Shown here: one piece after another, positions 1-5,093 of the stretch
How the letters are laid out: each line of letters opens with the position of its first letter
How positions within the stretch are numbered: position 1 is the stretch's first letter
Assembly (NCBI GenBank): GCA_017161665.1
Contig: JADFCT010000245.1
Coordinates: 1 to 5,677, forward strand
Source of the DNA: Candidatus Sumerlaeota bacterium
GTDB taxonomy: Bacteria > Sumerlaeota > Sumerlaeia > JADFCT01
Reading direction: 5' to 3'
DNA: 5,677 bases
The notes under the pieces: model-generated
The model's database searches: none
The model's input: the letters and a program-made list of their open reading frames with translations, nothing else
What the model was told of the DNA's origin: nothing
Made by a program: the position numbers and the translations under genes

Positions 1-1430
1 ATCATGATACCGATCTTGGCTGAATCATGGGTAAAGGTGAGGCTGCGAACACGGACGGTCATCTGCGCATCGCCCAGGAGAACCTGGTACGAGAAGAAGA
101 AATGGTCATCGGCATTCCAGATGTCGGAGCCGCCGCCAGTGACGGTAAAGATGTCCGTGGCCGCATCCCATTGGATGCTGCCCTTGGGCAGGGGATCCCC
201 AATATCGATATTGACAAATCCGGGAATCGGCGTGGGGGGAGGCGTTTCAACAGGCGGTTCCGCTTCGCTGGTCGAAACATCCAGAGTCAGATTGTCAAAT
301 TCGGCCGTGGCGTAGGCCGAGGCGTTGTGTGACGTGACGGCCAGACCGACAAGAATGGGCGCGCCCATGGGCACATTGACCGGGTCGGGACGAACGATTT
401 CAATCCAGTTTTCGCCATCCGTCGAATAGAAGCCCTGGTACGAGGATCCCGAACGGGTCAGTCGCAGCCAAACGGGATTGAACACGCCTTGATGGGCAGT
501 ACTGACCGACGCCACGCCTTCGGTGGGGCGGTTCTGGAAGGTGACACCGTTGTTCGAGCCGGCGACGTTCAGATTGTTCGGTGTCTTGAGGATGGTGACA
601 TTGGAACTGCTGGTCAGCAGGGTGTCGCGCACCATGATGCCGGCTTTGGTCCAGTTATTCGCATGTTCCACCGACAGGACGCGCACGGTAATGGAGCCGT
701 CGCCGTCCAATTTTTTGTAAAGGTAGGCGCAACCGTCATTGGTTCCCCAGATGTCGGCGCCGGCGCCCCGGACGATAAACTGATCACCCTCGGCCCAGCC
801 CGCGCCGCCATCCCCTCCGCCGATTTCGGCGAATTGCCAGCCAGCAGGCGGCGGCGTGGCGACGGGTTCCAGATACGCTGAGTTTTCGTCTCCCGGCGAG
901 CCCTGATTTTCGGGCGGCGTGCTGGTGTCCCAGTTGGCGCCGTCGTTGTTGTCCAGGTCGGGCCGGATGCATTCGATGGACGACCCCCCGCCCATGGCGT
1001 CGCCGCCGGGCCAGGGCGCGTCATTGCTGTACGTGACCTCATCGACCACATTGCCCTCGGCGTCTTTGAGGATCAGCGTGCCGCCGTCGTCGGGCAAGGC
1101 GCCCGTCGCCGGATACACCGTATCCAAGCCATAGAAGGACATGATGTTGTCCGGATCGCTGGCAAAAACCAGCAGGGCGCCGGGAGCGACCGTGATGTCG
1201 GGCAGCGTGGCCGTAAGGGCGCCTTCCAGCGTCATGCCGGTCAGAACGGCCGGAGCCAGGCCGGTGTTGCGCAACTCGATGAATTCATCCATCGCTGCGC
1301 CAGTTTCTGGGTCATACATGATCTCGTTGATGACGACATCCGCGCGGACGCACGGAATGGCGCAAAGGAACAAGAGTAGCAGCGTGGGTGTCCAACTGCT
1401 TTGCGGTTTCCGCAGGTGCTGTTTGTTCAT
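1..1430 (-). CDS. Secreted lamin-tail-domain protein with tandem DUF1349/LamG-like domains (partial, C-terminus off the left edge)
   Basis: An uninterrupted minus-strand frame starts at ATG 1430 and is still open at base 1, giving 476 codons. Residues 1-30 look like a signal peptide: a basic N-terminus, a hydrophobic TLLLLFLCAI core and a probable cut after VRA. Mature residues 31 to about 183 match the lamin-tail domain, opening with VVINEIMYDP, then EFIELRN, and closing with DLDNNDGANW and GSPGDEN. Residues about 197-387 form a concanavalin/LamG-like domain of the DUF1349 type, with GADIWGTNDG at 224-233 and WTKAGIMVR at 260-268. A proline-rich linker (PPVETPPPTPIPG) leads to a second copy, with GSDIWNADD at 434-442 and AKIGIM at 471-476. 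The start is fixed by a strong ribosome binding site. The protein is probably exported to the envelope or beyond and may bind surfaces or carbohydrate, but no enzymatic residues are visible and its true function is unknown. The missing C-terminus could hold a sorting signal or catalytic domain. Confidence 0.9.
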   Translation of the reverse strand, partial: MNKQHLRKPQSSWTPTLLLLFLCAIPCVRADVVINEIMYDPETGAAMDEFIELRNTGLAPAVLTGMTLEGALTATLPDITVAPGALLVFASDPDNIMSFYGLDTVYPATGALPDDGGTLILKDAEGNVVDEVTYSNDAPWPGGDAMGGGSSIECIRPDLDNNDGANWDTSTPPENQGSPGDENSAYLEPVATPPPAGWQFAEIGGGDGGAGWAEGDQFIVRGAGADIWGTNDGCAYLYKKLDGDGSITVRVLSVEHANNWTKAGIMVRDTLLTSSSNVTILKTPNNLNVAGSNNGVTFQNRPTEGVASVSTAHQGVFNPVWLRLTRSGSSYQGFYSTDGENWIEIVRPDPVNVPMGAPILVGLAVTSHNASAYATAEFDNLTLDVSTSEAEPPVETPPPTPIPGFVNIDIGDPLPKGSIQWDAATDIFTVTGGGSDIWNADDHFFFSYQVLLGDAQMTVRVRSLTFTHDSAKIGIM

Positions 1431-1440
1431 TGTGTAAAAA

Positions 1441-1451
1441 TCCTCCTCCTT
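1441..1451 (-). promoter_or_regulatory. Strong Shine-Dalgarno for the lamin-tail gene
   Basis: Read on the minus strand the sequence is AAGGAGGAGGA, ending 10 bases before ATG 1430. It contains two overlapping GGAGG-type matches to the 16S anti-Shine-Dalgarno, and it decides the start codon. Just upstream on the same strand lies an AT-rich imperfect inverted repeat, TTCC/GGAA plus TTTTT/AAAAA (1460-1481), which would sit in the 5' leader. It is too AT-rich to call a stable hairpin. Confidence 0.75.
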
Positions 1452-1618
1452 GTATTGAATTCCCTTTTTCAAAAAAAGGAACCGTTCGTACTTTATGTTT
1501 TCTAATTAACTCGAATTGGCTAAGATTTCAAGCAGTATTTTCTTAGTGGTTCATTTTTTTCGGGTTTTATGGGAATCTCTGCCCTTCCGAATGCGGCGCA
1601 CTGCCGGGGCGGTTTTGT

Positions 1619-1646
1619 TTGACGACCGTCGGGAATGTTGTATCCT
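1619..1646 (+). promoter_or_regulatory. Candidate sigma-70-type promoter for the UroD-family gene
   Basis: TTGACG (1619-1624) matches the -35 consensus at five of six bases. It is followed after 16 bases by TATCCT (1641-1646), which matches the -10 consensus at four of six. The pair lies about 70 bases upstream of the ATG at 1717. This is consensus matching only; no other pair in the 1431-1716 gap looks better. Confidence 0.35.
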
Positions 1647-1716
1647 GATGGACAGACGCGCTTTGGGTCCTTGGGGCGACTTTTTGCGGCGTATCCGGCT
1701 GAGAGGGGCAGAGGCT

Positions 1717-2715
1717 ATGAATAGTTATGAGCGGTATATGGCCATGGTTGAGAAACGACCGGTCGATTTTTTACCAAGGGTTCCGATTCTCATGCAATTC
1801 GCCGCCGAATATATCGGCTCCAATTATGGCGCCTTCGCTTCGGACTATCGCGTGTTGACCGAAGCCAATTTGCGCTGCTGCGACGATTTTGGGATCGATC
1901 AGGTCAGCGCCATCTCCGATCCCTATCGCGAAACGCAGGGATTTGGCGGGGACATCGAGTTTGTCCCCCATTCCACGCCCCGCTGTCTCAGGCCCCCGTT
2001 GCGGGACAATCCGGATTTAAGCCAATTGAAACAACCGGATCCCCTGACGTCTGAACGCATGAAGGACCGCATCGACGCGGTTCGATTTTACAAGGAGCAG
2101 ATCGGGGGACAGCGATCCATCCTGGGCTGGGTGGAAGGCGCGGCGGCGGAAGCCGGCGATTTGCGCAGTGTGCAGAACTTCATGATGGACCTCTTGACCG
2201 ACCCTGATTATGCTGCCGAGTTGCTGGATCGGTGTCTGGAAACGGCCATCGCTTTCGCCCGGGAACAGATTCGCGCCGGCGCCGATACGATCGGGATTGG
2301 CGACGCGCTGGCCAGTCAGGTCTCGACCGATACGTATGCGTCGTTGATTCAACCGCGGGAAAAAGAGCTGGTCCGGGCCATTCAGGCCGAATCGGGGCTG
2401 GCGCGGCTGCATATTTGTGGGGATATCACTCACCTGTTGCCGGGCATCGCGGATCTGGGACTGGATATTCTGGATGTGGATTGGATGGTGGATATCCGGC
2501 AGGTTCGGGAAGCGGTGGGGCCGGATGTGGTCTTGACGGGGAATCTGGATCCGGTTTCCGCCGTGCGGTTTTCCAACCCGGAAGCCATTCGGCAGGCGGT
2601 GCTGGATTCGTATGCGGCGGCGGGCGCTCCCTTTTTTGTGAATGCCGGTTGTGAAATCCCTGCCGGCACACCCATTGAAAATCTCAAGGCCCTTTGTGAG
2701 CCGGTGATTGAATAA
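1717..2715 (+). CDS. Uroporphyrinogen decarboxylase-family protein, probable zinc-dependent corrinoid methyltransferase type (MtaA/CmuA-like)
   Basis: The 332-residue product has the length and TIM-barrel pattern of the UroD superfamily. Family landmarks are LHICGD (231-236), LDVDW (252-256), LTGNLDP (273-279) and NAGCEIPAGTP (309-319). H232, C234 and C312 reproduce the His-x-Cys...Cys zinc site of MtaA/MtbA/CmuA methyltransferases, which activates a thiol acceptor to take a methyl group from a corrinoid protein. The N-terminus (RVPILMQFAAEYIG) lacks the arginine-rich substrate loop of haem-pathway UroD, so a role in haem synthesis is unlikely. I chose ATG 1717 because MNSYERYMAMVEKRPVDF is a typical family N-terminus and GAGAGGGG lies upstream (1701-1708). 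The frame stays open back to a TTG at 1516, but those 67 residues do not resemble the family and overlap the candidate promoter. No corrinoid protein gene is next to it, so the methyl donor is unknown. Confidence 0.88.
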   Translation: MNSYERYMAMVEKRPVDFLPRVPILMQFAAEYIGSNYGAFASDYRVLTEANLRCCDDFGIDQVSAISDPYRETQGFGGDIEFVPHSTPRCLRPPLRDNPDLSQLKQPDPLTSERMKDRIDAVRFYKEQIGGQRSILGWVEGAAAEAGDLRSVQNFMMDLLTDPDYAAELLDRCLETAIAFAREQIRAGADTIGIGDALASQVSTDTYASLIQPREKELVRAIQAESGLARLHICGDITHLLPGIADLGLDILDVDWMVDIRQVREAVGPDVVLTGNLDPVSAVRFSNPEAIRQAVLDSYAAAGAPFFVNAGCEIPAGTPIENLKALCEPVIE

Positions 2716-2784
2716 GGCTTGTGGAAATAAATAAATCCCCTTTTTCGACTCGGTGTCATCAAGGTTTCTGAGGTGAAAAATCAC

Positions 2785-2811
2785 CGCAGAGAACGCAGAG
2801 GGGGCGCAGAG
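2785..2811. repeat. Triplicated CGCAGAG short repeat
   Basis: CGCAGAG occurs at 2785-2791, 2794-2800 and 2805-2811, separated by 2 and 4 bases. Similar CGCAGAG-rich strings are, to my recollection, common in intergenic DNA of many environmental bacteria, but I know of no assigned function. Confidence 0.6.
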
Positions 2812-2902
2812 ATGGTTGCCCGTTGGGGCGTCATGACGGCGCGGTGGTCTCTTTTTTTTCGAACCATGTAGAATAGAAGGAACAAAAGATGGTTGCGCTC
2901 AT

Positions 2903-2926
2903 CGCCAAGGCGCGAAGACGCAAAGC
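2903..2926. repeat. CGCnAAGn tandem repeat, three units of 8 bases
   Basis: CGCCAAGG, CGCGAAGA and CGCAAAGC follow one another with no gap. The third base after CG-C varies while CGC and AAG are kept. This looks related in style to the CGCAGAG triplet about 100 bases upstream. Both sit near a shared 10-base word, AGATGGTTGC (2810-2819 and 2887-2896). Confidence 0.6.
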
Positions 2927-2957
2927 ACACTGGGGCGCGGCGCCGCGGTCTTATCAG

Positions 2958-3007
2958 GTGCGCCCCCCGGGATTCGAACATCCGCTCAGTCCCGGTAGGG
3001 GCGGCAC
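2958..3007. repeat. GC-rich inverted repeat (hairpin 1 of the cluster)
   Basis: GTGC-G-CCCC-CCGGGA (2958-2972) pairs with TCCCGG-ta-GGGG-C-g-GCAC (2990-3007). This gives 15 base pairs with a 2-base and a 1-base bulge on the right arm. The 17-base loop holds TTCGAAC, which mimics a tRNA T-loop. The TCCCGGTAGGGGCGGCAC arm resembles palindromic repeats that I associate with REP-like families; that identification is from memory and unverified. Confidence 0.6.
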
Positions 3008-3014
3008 AACTTAG

Positions 3015-3052
3015 CCCAGGGTGGAGCGACCGATAGGGAGCGGAGCCCTGGG
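3015..3052. repeat. Inverted repeat CCCAGGG...CCCTGGG (hairpin 2 of the cluster)
   Basis: CCCAGGG (3015-3021) is exactly complementary to CCCTGGG (3046-3052) around a 24-base loop. The loop carries a direct repeat of GGAGCG (3023-3028 and 3037-3042). The form AGCCCAGGGTGGAGCG...CCCTGGGT recalls dispersed intergenic palindromes of planctomycete-like genomes, which is my inference. It lies 7 bases after hairpin 1, so both may belong to one element. Confidence 0.55.
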
Positions 3053-3071
3053 TCTGCTGAATAGCGACTGA

Positions 3072-3121
3072 GGCGCCGGCGCGCTTTTTGCTGCGCAGCG
3101 CGCAAAAAGCGTGACGGCGCC
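3072..3121. repeat. Long near-perfect inverted repeat (hairpin 3 of the cluster)
   Basis: The arms at 3072-3091 and 3102-3121 pair over 20 positions: 18 Watson-Crick pairs, one G-T and one mismatch, around a 10-base loop. The stem includes GGCGCCG/CGGCGCC at the base and CGCTTTTTGC/GCAAAAAGCG above it. The loop region includes the palindrome CTGCGCAG (3091-3098). It lies about 30 bases before the glycosyltransferase gene. There is no T-run after the 3' arm, so it is not a standard intrinsic terminator, although it would be very stable in RNA. Confidence 0.7.
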
Positions 3122-3150
3122 GACGGCCATCCGCAACCGGCCGTATTCAA

Positions 3151-4050
3151 ATGATAAGTGAAAGTCTGTTCCCTATGGAGTGCAGTGTTCATATCAATGC
3201 GGCCCACCGGCCGGACTATTTGGATCGGTGCCTGGCCGCTTTCTATCGACAGAGTGTGTCCAATTTTGAAGTCGTTATTGCCGACGACGGGTCCGACGCG
3301 GAAACCCTGGCGGTCGTGGCGCGTCATCGCGAGGCGGCGTCCTTCCCCATTCGCCACATTTGGCAACGACCGGAGGGCCATCGCCGAGCGGCGATTTTGA
3401 ACAAAGGCATCGCCGCGTGTCGGAGCGATTATATTCTTTTTACCGATTGCGACTCCCTGGTCCCCGGGCATTTTGTGGAAACACATTTGAACCGTCGGCG
3501 CCGGCGTCGGTTGCTGATCGGCGGGCGACACAAACTCAATGAAGTGCAAACGGAGATCCTCTCGGTTGAGACGGTTCAGAACGGTGATTTCGAGGAGATG
3601 ATCACGTCCCGGGATTTATGGGAACTGACGTGGCGCCATTGGAAAAACGTCTGGGAAATCTGGCTGAGAAAGCGGCGTCGCCCTCATAACCTGGGACTGA
3701 ATATGTCTGTGGGCCGCAAGGAATTGGAGGCGATCAATGGCTATGACAACGCCTTCAAGGGATGGGGGAATGCGGACGGGGACGTTCGCGACCGGTTGCG
3801 GATGAGTGGGGTGCGCCCCCTGTCGGTCTGGCGGGAGGTGTTCGTCTTTCATCAATGGCATCCTCAGATCCCTCGAGGGGAAGGCAACAGTGACTATGCA
3901 AAGCGCAAAAACCGTCCCATGCGCGCCGACAATGGATTGATTGAAGCGGCGGCCGCCTGGCAGTCCGAAGATTTGCCGGCCTATGAGGCTTTTCTGAAAG
4001 CAAACGGCTATGCAGGGGCGCCCTTCGCGTCCTGGCCGGAGGACGTTTGA
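3151..4050 (+). CDS. Family 2 glycosyltransferase with galactosyltransferase-like C-terminal segment
   Basis: The 299-residue product is a GT-A-fold transferase expected to move a sugar from a nucleotide sugar to a glycan acceptor on the cytoplasmic side of the membrane. FYRQSVSNFEVVIADDGS (31-48) is the classic GT2 nucleotide-binding strand, and TDCDS (98-102) supplies the DxD-type metal motif. NMSVGRKEL (184-192), then INGYDNAFKGWGNADGD (195-211), match the galactosyltransferase-type acceptor segment, followed by HQWHP (234-238). In that segment the usual GWG-x-ED is GWG-N-AD, so the common acidic residue is Ala208. A run of six arginines lies at 115-120. No transmembrane segment is visible, so it is probably soluble or peripheral. 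ATG 3175 (MECSVHINAAHRP, residue 9) fits the family's usual start better than ATG 3151. Neither has a clear ribosome binding site. The gene overlaps the next by one base (TGATG), so they are cotranslated. Acceptor and sugar cannot be told. Confidence 0.88.
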   Translation: MISESLFPMECSVHINAAHRPDYLDRCLAAFYRQSVSNFEVVIADDGSDAETLAVVARHREAASFPIRHIWQRPEGHRRAAILNKGIAACRSDYILFTDCDSLVPGHFVETHLNRRRRRRLLIGGRHKLNEVQTEILSVETVQNGDFEEMITSRDLWELTWRHWKNVWEIWLRKRRRPHNLGLNMSVGRKELEAINGYDNAFKGWGNADGDVRDRLRMSGVRPLSVWREVFVFHQWHPQIPRGEGNSDYAKRKNRPMRADNGLIEAAAAWQSEDLPAYEAFLKANGYAGAPFASWPEDV

Positions 4051-4931
4051 TGTTTCGATTGATCCATTTCAGCGACCTCCATGTCTGGAGTCCGACGGGG
4101 TATGACGGGGATGTGACGGTCAAGCGGGTTCTGGGGCGGTTGAACCTGTGGCTGAAACGGGCGGGGCGGTTCCCGCCGGAGTGGGGGAGGCGGGTGATCG
4201 ACGAAATCGCGGGGCGGGAGGCGGATGGCGTGGTCTTTACCGGTGACGCGACATCGGCGGCCCTGCGGAGCGAGTTTGAGCGGGCGCGGGAATTATTCCA
4301 ACCGTTGCGAGAGAAATGGGGCGATCGCTTCATTGTCCTGCCGGGCAACCATGACCGATACTCAGCGCGCTCCACGCGCGAAAAACTGTTTGAGGAATAC
4401 TTGCTGGACGGAGGGGGAGGGGACTTTCCCTATCGGCGGCGCCTCTGTGACGCCGTCGGGTTGGTTGCGATTGACGTCTCGGCGCCCCGTTTCCTGTCCT
4501 CACGGGGACAGTTGACGGCGTCGGACATCGCCGAAATTGAGACGCTGGTTCGCGACCAGCGCCGGGAAACACCAATGGTGGTGGTGGTGGGACATTATCC
4601 GTTGGCCTATCCGAAAGGCGTTCGCGCGCAGTGGCAACACCGTTTGCCCCTGGCCGACCGGCTGTTTCCGACATTGTCCGAAGCCGGCGCCGGGCTTTAT
4701 CTTCATGGACACAAGCACATCCGCTGGGCGCTGCGGCCCGAGGTCTGTTCTTCGTTAACCCTTGTCGATTCCGGTTCGGCGGGCATCCGTTCAACCGATC
4801 TGACAAAGGCTGCCGGATTTGTGGAGATCGATTTGGATGCCCATGGCGTCCATGCGGCGCGTGGCTATGGGGTCCGCGAGTCGCCGGATGGGCGGTTGAC
4901 GATCAATGCCTTTCCAATGGGTTTCCCATGA
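4050..4931 (+). CDS. Calcineurin-like metallophosphoesterase (CpdA/Icc-like class III phosphodiesterase family)
   Basis: The 293-residue product has every metal-binding motif of the family, in order: FSDLH (D9, H11), TGD (D66), GNHD (N100, H101, D102), VGHYP (H182) and LHGHKH (H221, H223). These ligands hold two metals that activate water for hydrolysis of a phosphomonoester or phosphodiester. The closest general pattern is the CpdA-like class III phosphodiesterase group, but cyclic-nucleotide specificity cannot be read from sequence. There is no signal peptide, so it should be cytoplasmic. The start is ATG 4050, which overlaps the glycosyltransferase TGA as TGATG and is preceded at 6 bases by GGAGGA (4038-4043). 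A TTG one codon earlier is less likely. Close coupling to the glycosyltransferase points to removal of a phosphate or lipid-phosphate group during glycan assembly, which is inference. Confidence 0.92.
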   Translation: MFRLIHFSDLHVWSPTGYDGDVTVKRVLGRLNLWLKRAGRFPPEWGRRVIDEIAGREADGVVFTGDATSAALRSEFERARELFQPLREKWGDRFIVLPGNHDRYSARSTREKLFEEYLLDGGGGDFPYRRRLCDAVGLVAIDVSAPRFLSSRGQLTASDIAEIETLVRDQRRETPMVVVVGHYPLAYPKGVRAQWQHRLPLADRLFPTLSEAGAGLYLHGHKHIRWALRPEVCSSLTLVDSGSAGIRSTDLTKAAGFVEIDLDAHGVHAARGYGVRESPDGRLTINAFPMGFP

Positions 4932-4987
4932 ACATCGCAATATTCACAACAAATATATTAATGATGTCGGGCCGCTGCGCCACGTGA
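4928..4987 (+). pseudogene. Truncated N-terminus of a probable GT-B (family 4-like) glycosyltransferase, 19 codons
   Basis: An ATG overlaps the phosphoesterase stop as ATGA and opens a frame for MNIAIFTTNILMMSGRCAT, then TGA at 4985. The hydrophobic strand MNIAIFTTNILMMSG is like the first Rossmann strand of GT4 glycosyltransferases, which usually run on into a Gly-rich loop. Here the reading turns to unrelated residues right after SG and stops. The overlap arrangement and the neighbouring glycosyltransferase and phosphoesterase genes fit a third operon member lost by deletion. It could instead be a chance short frame, or a real gene disrupted by a sequencing or assembly error. The alternative frame after the break reads NDVGPLRHVMIRPAPAP and ends at 5051, with no family that I recognise. 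Confidence 0.4.
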
Positions 4988-4997
4988 TGATCAGGCC

Positions 4998-5009
4998 GGC
5001 GCCGGCGCC
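4998..5009. repeat. Perfect 12-base palindrome GGCGCCGGCGCC
   Basis: The sequence equals its own reverse complement. It lies just after the truncated 19-codon frame and shares its GGCGCCGGCGC core with the left arm of the 3072-3121 inverted repeat. It may mark the break that removed the rest of the glycosyltransferase gene, or be chance in GC-rich DNA. Confidence 0.5.
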
Positions 5010-5084
5010 TTTGGGGACTGCCATCGTTTTGATTGCAAATGCCTTAAAATGAACAGCCATCAATTGAGTGACCATCTTGTTTTA

Positions 5085-5089
5085 AAGGA
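5085..5089 (+). promoter_or_regulatory. Ribosome binding site AAGGA for the SnoaL-fusion gene
   Basis: AAGGA ends 4 bases before ATG 5094 and 7 bases before the next codon, ATG 5097. The 7-base spacing is nearer the optimum, so translation may begin at the second methionine. A TAAAAT box at 5045-5050 could be a -10 element, but no -35 match lies at a proper distance. Confidence 0.5.
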
Positions 5090-5093
5090 ACCC

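Larger units (their letters stand above)
2716..3150. other. 435-base intergenic region rich in repeats and inverted repeats, no convincing gene
   Basis: No frame here shows a recognisable protein. From left to right it holds: an AT-rich tail after the UroD-family stop; a small GGTGA-AAAA-TCACC hairpin (2772-2785) with no following T-run; three CGCAGAG words; a T-run at 2852-2859; three CGCnAAG words at 8-base period; a perfect 12-base palindrome, CGCGGCGCCGCG (2936-2947); and three larger inverted repeats between 2958 and 3121. Such density suggests an accumulation site for REP-like or miniature elements between two transcription units. A rho-independent terminator for the upstream gene was not found. 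Confidence 0.7.

Noticed and set aside
1516..1716. Extending the UroD-family gene to a TTG at 1516 (67 more residues)
   Set aside because: The extra residues do not resemble the family, the codon is weak with no ribosome binding site, and the stretch overlaps the best promoter candidate. ATG 1717 gives the normal family length.
2017..2784. Minus-strand 255-codon frame opposite the UroD-family gene
   Set aside because: It is a mirror frame of a clear plus-strand gene; its composition is that of antisense translation and shows no domain.
2772..2785. Terminator hairpin GGTGA-AAAA-TCACC after the UroD-family gene
   Set aside because: Only five base pairs, and it is followed by GCAGAGAAC rather than a T-run.
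2785..2926. CRISPR array
   Set aside because: The repeated units are 7-8 bases with gaps of only a few bases; there are no 23-40 base repeats with unique spacers.
2955..3040. A complete minus-strand tRNA gene around the GATTCGAAC string
   Set aside because: The bases before TTCGAAT do not pair with those after it as a T-stem, and no D-arm or anticodon arm can be drawn upstream.
3072..3121. Intrinsic terminator
   Set aside because: The stem is strong, but no T-run follows the 3' arm on either strand; the T and A runs are inside the stem.
2986..3549. Minus-strand 187-codon frame across the palindromes and the start of the glycosyltransferase
   Set aside because: It overlaps the well-supported glycosyltransferase and repeat DNA, and shows no recognisable motif.
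3755..4375. Minus-strand 206-codon frame across the glycosyltransferase/phosphoesterase junction
   Set aside because: It lies opposite two coupled genes with full catalytic motifs; it is arginine- and proline-rich, as expected of antisense frames in GC-rich DNA.
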